From positions 1 to 64,000 of the forward strand of contig CAOLHI010001135.1 of the NCBI GenBank assembly GCA_948474755.1: a stretch of DNA of 64,000 nucleotides, given 5' to 3'. The DNA is from Ctenosaura bakeri. Lineage: Eukaryota; Chordata; Lepidosauria; Squamata; Iguanidae. Of this stretch, positions 12,911 through 21,731 are shown one piece after another. The notes under the pieces are model-generated. The model saw nothing but the letters and a program-made list of their open reading frames with translations. It made no database searches and was not told the DNA's origin. The first letter of the stretch is position 1. The number at the start of each line of letters is the position of its first letter. Position numbers and translations under genes: made by a program.

Positions 12911-12950
12911 GTTGGAAAAGCTAGAAGCCTTGCTGAAGGCTGTATTTTAA
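12911..12950 (+). CDS. Possible terminal coding exon (hypothetical)
   Basis: A strong acceptor precedes this point: a branch-like TTCTAAC near 12880, then a pyrimidine tract TTTTCCCTTTTCTCTCCTAG ending at 12910. Read with one base completing an upstream codon, the exon encodes LEKLEALLKAVF and stops at TAA (12948-12950). The same frame stays open for another 40 codons to TGA at 13071-13073. AATAAA signals follow at 13164-13174. The heptad-like leucines could be a helix or coiled-coil end. I do not recognise the gene, and no other exon of it is visible. A chance acceptor is quite possible. Confidence 0.25.
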
Positions 12951-13073
12951 ATTACCAGCAATACTGAGGACAGTTGCAGTGATGAATATCCTGAAAACTA
13001 CGAGAGAAAGAAGACTTTTTTCCAAAGCAACATCAATGATGTGAAGTGCCACGGGAAAGAGAATTTTGTTTGA

Positions 13074-13367
13074 GAGCTCATATCTAGATATCTATATATG
13101 TGCAGCACGGAAATGTCCTCCTCTCCACGTGACTGACACCAGATTATCTGCGCTTTTTAAAAAAATAAAAATAAACAGTGCACTGAAAACTATTATAGTG
13201 CAGCAACAAAGCACATGTTCAGTATTGGTTGCAAAGTCATGAACAATGAAAGAGAGATTTCTCTGATAACACACTTCAGAAAATGGTTCTTCTTTGGCAA
13301 AACCATTTTCTGGAGTCTAGGGGAAACAAGTATTTAGCTTCCACAGAAAGATTCTAATTGGCCTCTC

Positions 13368-13399
<32 letters not shown>

Positions 13400-13544
13400 G
13401 ATATGAGAATGTTTTTTGTGGAGTGTGATTAATGCGAGTGGCATAGTCATGGCATTATTAATGAGTTGAGAAATAGTTTTGGTTTATTGATGCAGTTTTA
13501 CAAATATTTTGAAGGTTTGGAAATAAAACTGTCTAATGATGATC
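13074..13544. other. Noncoding; possible 3'UTR plus TTTC repeat
   Basis: If the exon at 12911 is real, this is its 3' untranslated region, with AATAAA at 13164-13174 and again near 13524. A (TTTC)n microsatellite occupies 13369-13399. No other feature is seen. Confidence 0.35.
13369..13399. repeat. (TTTC)n microsatellite
   Basis: An uninterrupted TTTC tract of about eight units. A longer one is at 36146-36200. Confidence 0.9.
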
Positions 13545-13949
13545 TGATAGTGCAGAGCTTTCCAAACTTTTCATGTTGGTGACACACTTTTTCAACATGC
13601 ATTATTTCGCAACACAGTAATTCAGTTTTACTAGCAAACTGGAGGTACCCAGAGGTTTATCTAGGGTGTGGAAAGGTAGCCTTCCCCGTCCTGGCCTGCT
13701 GCCATCACCCTCACCAGGAAAGGCCCTAGCAAGAGTGATGGTAGGGGGAAAGGCAACCCCCTCTCACCCAGTCCTTGCCCACTGCCATCATTTTTGCCAG
13801 GGAAGGGCCCCAACAAGAGCAATGGCAGTGGACCATGCTCAGGTGTGTGTGTGTGTGGACTTTCTTGGCCAGGGAGGTGACACACCAACACACTACCGGC
13901 AACACACTAATGTGTCACGACACACTGTTTCGAAAGCCCTGTGAGAGTG
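13545..13949 (+). mobile_element. Short nonautonomous hAT element, copy C
   Basis: The element proper is 13553-13941 (389 bp). It starts CAGAGCTTTCCAAACTTTTC and ends TGTTTCGAAAGCCCTG, imperfect inverted termini. The flanks TGATAGTG (13545-13552) and TGAGAGTG (13942-13949) match at 7 of 8 bases, a hAT-type duplication. Subterminal GACACACTTTTT and AACACACTAATGTG motifs flank a GC-rich centre with a TG run. No transposase is encoded. A sister copy is at 54877-55259. Confidence 0.85.
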
Positions 13950-13955
13950 GTTTAT

Positions 13956-14886
13956 GGCTTTTTCACACTACACAATTATAACACTATGATTTCACTTTAA
14001 CTGCCACCAGGGCAGCCAGGTTGAATATGGAACAGGGCTCCTGTATCATTAAGAGTTAACAGACTGTGAAGCAGGAAGATATACAGTACAATTCTTTCAG
14101 GCAGAACTCAGAACATCTCCCTCACTCCACCAAGCCCCCTCTCCAAGGTGGCATTTACTGCCTAGTGGAGACTGTGGGTGGGTAGTGGGGGAGAATGGCA
14201 GGAAATATCCAGCTATATCCCTATAGCTGGTTGCACAGCAGAGGTGTCATTTTGTAAGTCCAGCTATAGCAGGGGGTGGATGGAGTGCATCCTGTGGACA
14301 CACATAGACTCCAGGGCTAGTTTTGTTGCTCATATGGACCTCTCGAGTAAATAAACAAACAAAACCAAATTAAATACACCCAATGTAGGTGCATTTTCCA
14401 CTATGTTTTGCCCTGCTGGGCCATTTTAGGGCCCTGGAGAGGCTTTTTTTGGTAAACAGGAAGTCCTCCTGAGCCAAAAATGACTCAAAGGGCAAGAAAC
14501 ATGCTACCCACACCTCCTAGAAGAAATTTGAAAGCATTTGAAAGCATTTTGCATTTTTTGGGGAGGGTATTGCACTCGGGTGTTGCATCTCTCCAAGTTT
14601 TTCCTGGAGGACTAATGCACCCCTTCTAACAGTTGCTTACCCTGAGCTATAAGATCTTCAGGATCTCTATATGGGATCTATAGAACAGCCCTGCCCTGTA
14701 TCCAAATTAGCAGTCCTACATGACATGGCTGCATCTTGCGGAATCCCAGAGTTTGTTGTTTAGTCAGACAACAGTGCTTTAGAATTAGAGAATTCCCTGA
14801 ACTGCAAATCCTTGGATTCCATAGAATGGAATCATGGCAGCTGAAGTGGAATCATAGGGCTGTAATTGTTTAGTATGAAACAGTCC
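13956..14886. mobile_element. Palindromic MITE split by a later insertion
   Basis: The left half (13956-14000) reads GGCTTTTTCACACTACAC through CACTATGATTTCACTTT and AACTGCCAC. The right half (about 14735-14886) reads GGAATCCCAGAGTTTG, then GGATTCCATAGAATGG, AAGTGGAATCATAGGGCTG and GTATGAAACAGTCC. Together they match the two arms of a palindromic reptile MITE related to the element at 18032. Some 730 bp lie between them. That insert has loosely complementary ends (ATGGAACAGGGCTC / GCCCTGTATCC) and a possible short duplication (TGCCACCA / TGACATGG). Identity of the insert is unknown. Confidence 0.45.
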
Positions 14887-14969
14887 GAAGAATGTTATGG
14901 TTCATGTTAATAAAAAGAAATTGTCATTATTAATATTCTCTTTTTCTCATACACCAGTGATGTATTATA

Positions 14970-15454
14970 GGCCCTTTCCACACGGAGTTAAAAAGCGGTG
15001 TAGATCGACCTCCACAGAGGTCGTCTACACCGTTATGCGAATTGGGGTGGATTACTCTCGAGTAATTCCACACTGCAACCCGCGGTCGGGCACCCGCAAG
15101 TGATGGTGCCGCGTGCTTTTGGAAAACCACATTTTATGTGGTTTTTCAAAGGCACGAGACGTCCAGCCCCGTGCAGCCCCGCCGCAGTGCCCATATGGAT
15201 TTACGGACGTGCGAAAGGGTGTCCCTGCAGATCGGGCAGGGGGCAGGATTTCCGGCTGGTGGGCTTCTCGGATTGGTGGAGAGGCTCTGCCAGTCAAAAT
15301 CCGCCATTTTGAGTGCTGCCGGGAGCCGAGGACGCCACGGGACACTGCTCCGTGTAGAGCAGCGAAATGCTCTGCTCCGCGTGGCGACGGAACGAGGTAA
15401 GCCCACGTTTTAGTGTGGCTTTCCCCGTTTCCCCACCCGCGTGTGGAAAGGGCC
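14970..15454. mobile_element. GGCC-TIR DNA element nested in hAT copy B
   Basis: A 485-bp, CpG-rich element starts GGCCCTTTCCACACG and ends CGTGTGGAAAGGGCC, a perfect 15-bp inverted repeat. It interrupts the terminus of the hAT element, so it inserted later. The flanks are ATA and TAA; copy A of the hAT has TTA at the equivalent unoccupied site, which fits a 3-bp duplication with one change on each side. Internal hairpins lie at 14997-15031 and 15113-15155. Open frames inside it have no protein similarity I recognise. Its internal layout matches 18399-18854. Confidence 0.9.
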
Positions 15455-15715
15455 TAAGTCTTTTACTCCAAGTCTCAAGTCAAGTCTCTAGTTGCATCTC
15501 AAGTCTTTGCAATTCAAGTTGAGTCTCAAATCTGGAAGCCAAATTTAACAGAAAAAAGGACGTGGGGGTTCGGTTTAAGTTTCAATAATTTCAATAATTA
15601 GAAAGTCAAAGCCCCATACTGTCACTCCCTTTCCCACCTTGCCTCAGCAATGCTTCACACAGACTTTAAAATTTGCTTTAAGGGTTTCTTTAAGGGAATG
15701 CAGCATACCTAGCCT

Positions 15716-15887
15716 GGGAGAGTAAGAAAGTTTGGAAGGCAGAGAAGTAAAAGGCCAGAATCCATGAGTTTGGAGGTATAAATCAAATCCTGATTACTCA
15801 TGAGGAAATCAGGATTTGATTTAAACCTCCAAATTCATGGATTCTGGTCTTTTACTTCTTTGCCTTCCAAACTTTCTTTACTCTCCC
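15716..15887. repeat. Long inverted repeat (about 80-bp arms, 11-bp spacer)
   Basis: The left arm 15716-15795 and right arm 15807-15887 are near-perfect reverse complements, for example CCAGAATCCATGAGTTTGG against CCAAATTCATGGATTCTGG. The structure lies inside hAT copy B. It could fold into a long hairpin if transcribed. It has no counterpart I can see in copy A. Confidence 0.93.
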
Positions 15888-16244
15888 ATCACTTCAACCA
15901 GATTTTAAACCTCTCCAGATCCATTGATTCCTGACAGATTTTAAACCCCTCCAGATTCATATGTTCTTGCCTTTCACTTCTTTGCCTTCCAAGCCTCCTT
16001 TAACTCTCCCATCAACCAGATTTTAAATGCCTCCAGATCCATTCATTCCTGCCTTTCTCTCCCTCTGCCTTCCAAGCATCCTTTACTCTAGAGCAAGTCA
16101 TTCACTAACAAAAAATGAGTTTCGAGTTTAATTGAGTTGATCCATGATTTATTGACCAGTGGAGTCCAAGTCAAGTCATTGAAGCGACTTGAGTTAGACT
16201 TGAGTTCAAATCAATTGACTCGAGTCTACATCGCTGTCATACAC

Positions 16245-17755
16245 CATAAAATGATAATACTGGAACCCAGCATCCAAAGTTCTGTCCGTAGTTTACTGTT
16301 ATATTAACACATGACAGATAAAATCACACGTATTCTGTGTACTTTCCCTCCCCTTCCTTTCTTCTTTTCCCTCTTTCTCTTTTTTTTTTTTTCCCCACTT
16401 CTTTGTTATTATACTTTAGAAATCTAATAATTTTTTAAAAAAAGATATAAAATCACAACAAAATGGTGATCAACAGCAGGTGACAGATAGATTGCACCAT
16501 GCAACAAAAGACAACAATTGTGATATATTTGAGAGCATAAGCATCTCTTTGTGTACAGTGTATGTGTGTGAATAGATATAGACAGGTGTAGATATGGCAA
16601 ACACATGATGAGTAAGATGTATGAGATACAAAAGCTGAAGTATATTCGTACTAGAAATCAGGTGAGCTGGGAACTACTTCAGGATAACACAGCATTCAGA
16701 GATACATGCCTGCAATGAGGATTATTTCAATGAGACGTTGAAATGTCTCATCTTCACATGATAAAGAAGGGCCCTTCATTTATAGGGAGATAGATTGATT
16801 AAATCTGACTATTCTTTTACTACTCATCTCAGAAACAGCCTAGGAGATTTAATAGACTGCTAGTACAGCAGTGTTCAGTAGCAATCTCTAGAAGTGACTG
16901 AGGCTTGATTTACTTCCTCTCCTACTTGAATAAGGAGGGATGGGGAAGTAACTCTAATATTAATACAAAGTGAGGCAGAAGTTCTGAGCCAAATGGAACA
17001 GTGCTTCAGGAATTTGTGCTCTGCAAAAACAGCCTTGCTCACCATGACAGATTTCCAGTGGATTCACATTTTAAAGTCAAAATCACAAGTAATGGCAAGA
17101 ATCTCCCACAAGCTTGGACTGGTATGATGGTGTATATGAATTAATTTGTAGGACACAGAAAATTATAATTAGCATTTGGACAGTCTACTAGCCCATGAAG
17201 GTGGAAATGTATTTCCCCCTCTGTGGCTTTTGGTTATATAGGAAATGACAATTTTGATAGTGTGATAGAGTGTGCTCAGTCTTCAATAATTATTCATATT
17301 ATTTTAAACTGTCAGATTGGTTTTGTTGTATGTCTCCCTGAGATTTCTGGATAGAGGGTGGGATAGAAATATTTCAATAAATAAATACATAATGTGACAG
17401 ACTAAATCTTTATGAAGAATCATTCTGTGATGTATTACTGCTTGTCACACACAATGAAGGCTCTCCCTTCAGACTGTAACACACAGAAACTGATGGAAAT
17501 GATGACAGAGGAAGTGGGCCCAGCTATATTCTCTTTCCTTCTGTGTTCATCTGAAGATGAATGAGAAACCTCTTTCTAAACAGAAAAAGAAAGGAAGGAT
17601 GTAATAATGGGCAGAGCAAAAGCCATAGATTGTACAAACAAACCCTGGATCATTGCTTAGATTATAAGCTATTCACCAAAGACTATTTGACTCTCTTTTC
17701 ATTCTGACAGTTCTAATCAAATGGTAGCTGTTGTTCTGTGCAATGATCCAGGGTT
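16245..17755. other. Noncoding stretch, mostly unassigned
   Basis: There is a T-rich run at 16370-16392 and an L2-like tail at about 17310-17390 (listed). A perfect 16-bp inverted repeat joins 17641-17656 and 17740-17755. No gene or other transposon is seen. Confidence 0.55.
17310..17390 (+). repeat. L2-like LINE 3' tail fragment
   Basis: The sequence GTCTCCCTGAGATTTC, then GGGTGGGATAGAAATATTTC and (AATA)n matches the 3' ending of L2-like reptile LINEs (GGGCGGGATATAAAT plus AAATA repeats). Only the tail is kept. Confidence 0.45.
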
Positions 17756-17953
17756 CGACTCTGACTTATGGTAATCCTATTGAAATGTTTTCTTGTCAAG
17801 ATTTCTTCAGAGTAAGTTTGTCATTGCTTTCTTCTTAGGCTGAGAGAATGTGACTTCACAAGATCACCTAATGGCTGAGTGCTGGTTCAACCTGTGGGCT
17901 CCTGAAATCTTAGTCCAGCACTCAAGCCACTATACCACTAAGCATTACTCTGC
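17756..17953 (-). mobile_element. Sauria-type tRNA-derived SINE, decayed
   Basis: On the minus strand it reads as a tRNA-like head (TAGTGGTATAGTGGC.. region near 17930-17950), then a body with the reverse of CTTAGGCTGAGAGAATGTGACTT, and an RTE/BovB-type tail (reverse of CGACTCTGACTTATGG). This is the layout of the Sauria SINE, whose tail lets it be moved by RTE/BovB LINE machinery. Many changes show it is old. No clear target duplication is left. Confidence 0.75.
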
Positions 17954-18028
17954 TACTTGCTAGAAAACAGCACATTTTATGATATTTGTTTAACTGCTGG
18001 TATTCTTGAAAATGGGAGTAAAGTTGTG

Positions 18029-18200
18029 TTTGGCCATTTCCACACAAGACTGTTATAGTGCCATTATTTCACTTTCAACATCCTATGGAATCCTGGAGTT
18101 GGACTCAAAGGCCTCTCCCTAAACTGCCAACCCTAGGATTCCATAGGATGTTGAAAGTGGAATAATAGCACTATAACAGTCTAGTGCGGAAATGGCCTTT
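18029..18200. mobile_element. Palindromic MITE, GGCC-TIR group, TTT target duplication
   Basis: The element proper is 18032-18197 (166 bp). It runs GGCCATTTCCACAC at the left to GTGCGGAAATGGCC at the right. The two halves are near-complementary along their whole length (for example TCCTATGGAATCCTGG against CTAGGATTCCATAGGA), so the transcript would be a single hairpin. Both flanks are TTT (18029-18031, 18198-18200). It encodes nothing. The same type is at 48318-48518 and probably 13956-14886. Confidence 0.88.
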
Positions 18201-18395
18201 GAATGTAGTTTTGGCCTGAATTATGCATATCAGGCTTCATTTTGATTACATGGCACATATTACATTGGAATATATTCTGTATTCTCTTTCCCCCTATTGA
18301 AAAAGCATTGGGAGGCCAAGCAAGTGCTTGTGCTTCCAATAGAAATTCTTCTCAGAAACATTCTTATATGGCACTGGAATGTTGTAATCCTAATG

Positions 18396-18857
18396 TCAGG
18401 CCATTTCCGTACGGGCTTAAAGAAACGGTGCAGAGTGTCCTCCAGGGAGGACGTCTGCACCTGGGAGCGGACTGGGTCAGACCTACTTAGTATAGCTCCG
18501 CACCTCAGCCCGCTCTGGAACGACCCGAAGTGGTTATCCAGAGTGCTTTTGAAAGACCGCTTGAAACAGGTCTTTCAAAAGCACAGAGTGCACCACTCCA
18601 TTTCTGCACTCCAGTGCAGATTTGCAGGCTTGCACCAGTGCAAGCCTGCGATCTGCCAGGGGCGGGCTTTAGGCTGGCAAGCTTCAGCAGTTGGTGGAGA
18701 GCCTTGACCAACCTGAAGCCACCATTTTCATCCCTGGAGCAGTGCGGAGCGGTGACCACGGACTGCTCCGGACCAGCCTGGACCCAAGCGTGGAGCCAAG
18801 AAGTCCGGTAAGTACTGGCACAGGGCGATTCCCTCGCCCCGTGTGGAAATGGTCTCA
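18396..18857. mobile_element. GGCC-TIR DNA element with three internal hairpins, TCA target duplication
   Basis: The element proper is 18399-18854 (456 bp). It starts GGCCATTTCCGTACGGG and ends CCCCGTGTGGAAATGGTC. Both flanks are TCA (18396-18398, 18855-18857). Hairpins are at 18427-18461, 18543-18584 and 18624-18649, the last with perfect 11-bp arms. The first two occupy the same relative places as those in 14970-15454 although the sequence has diverged. The open frames inside are not credible genes. Confidence 0.88.
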
Positions 18858-21325
18858 GATTTCAGAGTTCACATGCTTTCTACCTTCCTAGTGTCCTCTG
18901 AAAACATGTGAAACGGTCAAGTTGGTACTCACATTTAAAATGTAAAATTGTACATTGAATATGTGTGGTAAATTACTAAGTCAGTCTTTCAAGCACAAAA
19001 ACAGAGCACCAATTGGTCCAGCTGAAACAAATCCCTCCTTTGAGTTAGCAATTAGCACCTGATTTCTACAGAAACACATGAGAATTAAAGCTGCTAAGAT
19101 ATAGGTTTTTTTATGTATAAGCAAGAAATAAACAGATTGTTTTCATGTATAAGTAAGGAATAAATATTTGCTAAAGGTAAAAAAAGGAAGACACAGTTTG
19201 ACCAGAAATCCTATCCCCTGTATTTTCAAAAGATTGATTGCAATCTTTCCTGAAGCTAAGAAAGCAGTGAAGCAACTGTGACATGACCGTTTTCACCCAC
19301 AGCAAGCACAGTCCTCTTCAGACCCAATAAATCCCTTAAAGACCATGTAGACTGCCAGACAGGGCACCAAGAAATGAAAACATTGATTAAAATTCACAAC
19401 TCAAGGGCCTGTGGCTGGCATTACTGATGGGTTGGCTGAAGACACAAATTGTCATTTAAAAACAACTAAAAAAAGAATTCTGTCACATATGACTTACTGC
19501 CTTCTTCCACCTGATCCCAGTTATATAGCTCATCCTGGCATTGATGGACACATAGCAGTCAAATATTTTGGGGCTTTCCATTAGATACTGCACTCACTAT
19601 TGCTAGTAATCAAAAGAAAAGACATTTCACTTTTTGGAATGAGAACCAGTAAAGTAAATCTCCACAGCATAACTTGCTTATTTTGGATATTTGGGGGCCA
19701 AATTACATGTTATTTATTGTTCTGATTCTCCTTTTCATTTCCATTCCCCACTCTGGTTCCTTTGGGAAGCTGGAAATTTGAACATATGATTGCTAGAAGC
19801 GTGTGCTACTTTTCTCTGTCAATGTCACAGCTCAAAATCCAGATCTCATAAAATTCTGTTTAAGAAGAATGAATATAATGACATACTGAGCAGTGATATG
19901 ATGCTCTATGATCCACAGCATCACCCTACCACCAAGCGACGGGGGAAAGCCAGGACAAATTGCCAGAGCTTAGCTGTCTCAAAAGGGGCCCAACCATACT
20001 GCATATTTGTTATCTTTTGTGTAGTATCCTTGTTAATTGTTTTTGATATCCAATCCAATACTGTTGAATTTCAAAGAAAATAATAGTGATATGCAAGACT
20101 TGAAATCCTGCATAAAGATTTTTAACCGTTCCACCGGAGACTCAAAACTGCTGCTGGGCAGGCCAGGAAAGGAAGCTGGATTCCTCCAGAGTCACTCCTG
20201 TAGCCAGCAGTGAAACGGTTTAAGTAGGGGAGCAAAGGAAAAAAGTTCACCTCCCTCCAGCCAAACTAGGCCCCAGGCTGCTCCTGGTGCAAGAGATCCT
20301 CTCCCATATTCTCTCTGGCTGCTGCACAAATGGCCACATTGTTCTTTCTCTGCCCTAACTACCTGCCCTCCTTGCTACAGGGAAGGCCGAAGGTATGCCT
20401 GCTAAGGCATCTCCTAGGCAGCTGGTCTCTGGACTCTCTTCCATGCTTGCAGGAAGTCAAGAAGAAAGAGGAAAATATAAAGAACTTCCTTCTTGCACAG
20501 CTTAGAGACCCCTACCTGCTTGGCCGAAAGCTACCCTACCGGCCCAGAGGCCCTTGGTTGGCTGGCCAGTCATTATCCACCTGCAACGCCTACCTGTCAC
20601 ACAGATCTACTTCTGGCAAACAGCTAGGGAGCCTGCCCTTCCAAAACCTTTCACTGACCCCCCCACCCACTCTTTGTAGCCCTACCTACCTATGGTTTTT
20701 CTTTTAAATATGCCCTTAGTATGTCATATTCATTCTTTTAAGGAATTTTCCAAATTGTCTCAAAATTAGCTTTCCTTCCATTCAGAAATATATCAAGATA
20801 TATACCTCTTAATATGCGGATGAAAGTATCTGGAGAAAGGATATTTTGAGTGATCAAATGGCTGGGAGGAAAAGAGCTAAGAAATTCCTGCCTGGCTATC
20901 AGTACTCCTTAGCAGAACAAATCCAAATCTATGGGTGGTTTTCCTTAGAGATAAGGCAAGTGGAAAGAAGTATCATGGAAGTACACGTAAAACATAATTT
21001 GATACTGAAAACTGATAATTTTCTATTTTATGGAGTTTGTGTTTTTTTTTTAAAAAAAGACTTTGAATTGTTAGCTACAGAAATTGTATTAAGGCACCTT
21101 GAGACACCAATTTCTTATAACAGATCCAAGAGTCACTAATACTCAATCTTTGGAACTCTTCTAAACTGCTGCTTGACTAAGTGAAGTCTCCTTTCTCAGA
21201 ATACTTCTTCAGAAATGTATCTCAAACATTTTCCTTTCATAAATCATTAACAGGCAGCAACGGATACCCACAAAGACCAATGCTACATAGTCTCCATAGA
21301 GTCAGTATGAGAACTGAAGAGAAAC
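18858..21325. other. Noncoding stretch, mostly unassigned
   Basis: No gene is supported. At 20126-20225 an AACCGTTCCACC motif and a later GTGAAACGGTT form short inverted ends around a GC-rich piece, which may be a degraded MITE; the evidence is weak. The frame at 20330-20707 lacks any recognised motif. Confidence 0.5.
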
Positions 21326-21731
21326 TTAGGCCCTTTCCACATGAGGGGGCTGTGTTGATGTGAGGCCAGGATAGCAATGATCCGCCAGTTGCGCTTCTGC
21401 ATGATATTGTCATCAGCCTGCCGCCATCTTGCTCCCAAGCAGTGCATTCACTTGGTATTTGTAAAACAGAAAAAATATGTTTTACACCTACACCTGCCTT
21501 TCCCATCTGTGCAGAAGGATGAAAGTGTGCTGGTGATACCTCCCACCTCAATGCAGCAATGCAAAGTGCCCAGCTGTGTTGTGGAAGAGAAGAGATGGGG
21601 CCAGCATGCTCCCCTCTGCAGCAACCTGGCAAGGTGTGTGTGTGTGTGGGAGCATTCCTGGTGCACTCCCCTCCCTGCTGGGGCTGCAACAGAAGGACTC
21701 GCCAGAGCCTTGTTGTGCAGAAATGATCATA
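21326..21731. mobile_element. Probable GGCC-TIR DNA element, decayed
   Basis: The left end at 21329 reads GGCCCTTTCCACATGAGGGG, the same terminus as 14970. The best right end is GTGCAGAAATGATC ending at 21728, which matches GTGCGGAAATGGTC apart from A/G changes. The flanks are TTA and ATA, two of three alike. The body is GC-rich with a TG run. A 166-aa minus-strand open frame covers most of it, but it follows the element's low-complexity sequence and shows no motif. The right boundary is the less secure one. Confidence 0.6.

Larger units (their letters stand above)
14947..16244 (-). mobile_element. Nonautonomous hAT element, copy B, with perfect 8-bp target duplication
   Basis: The element proper is 14955-16236. 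On the plus strand it starts CAGTGATGTA and ends TACATCGCTG. Both flanks are exactly TCATACAC (14947-14954 and 16237-16244), a perfect 8-bp hAT duplication. Against copy A it lies in reverse, and it has the same ACTTGAG-rich subterminal regions. It contains a foreign 485-bp element at 14970-15454, an 80-bp inverted repeat at 15716-15887, and 2-3 imperfect tandem units of about 110 bp (CAGATTTTAAAC..CTCCAGATCCATTCATTCC..) at 15895-16090. It has no transposase ORF. Confidence 0.93.

Noticed and set aside
15052..15413. Five overlapping frames up to 97 aa
   Set aside because: All are inside the nested element 14970-15454 or cross its hairpins. Multi-frame openness reflects low stop-codon density in GC-rich DNA.
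14970..15454. A CpG-island promoter
   Set aside because: The CpG-rich block has perfect terminal repeats and interrupts another transposon, so it is an insertion and not a promoter of a nearby gene.
18297..18891. Frames of 136 and 93 aa
   Set aside because: They follow the GGCC-TIR element at 18399-18854 and run across its boundary, so they are not a conserved protein.
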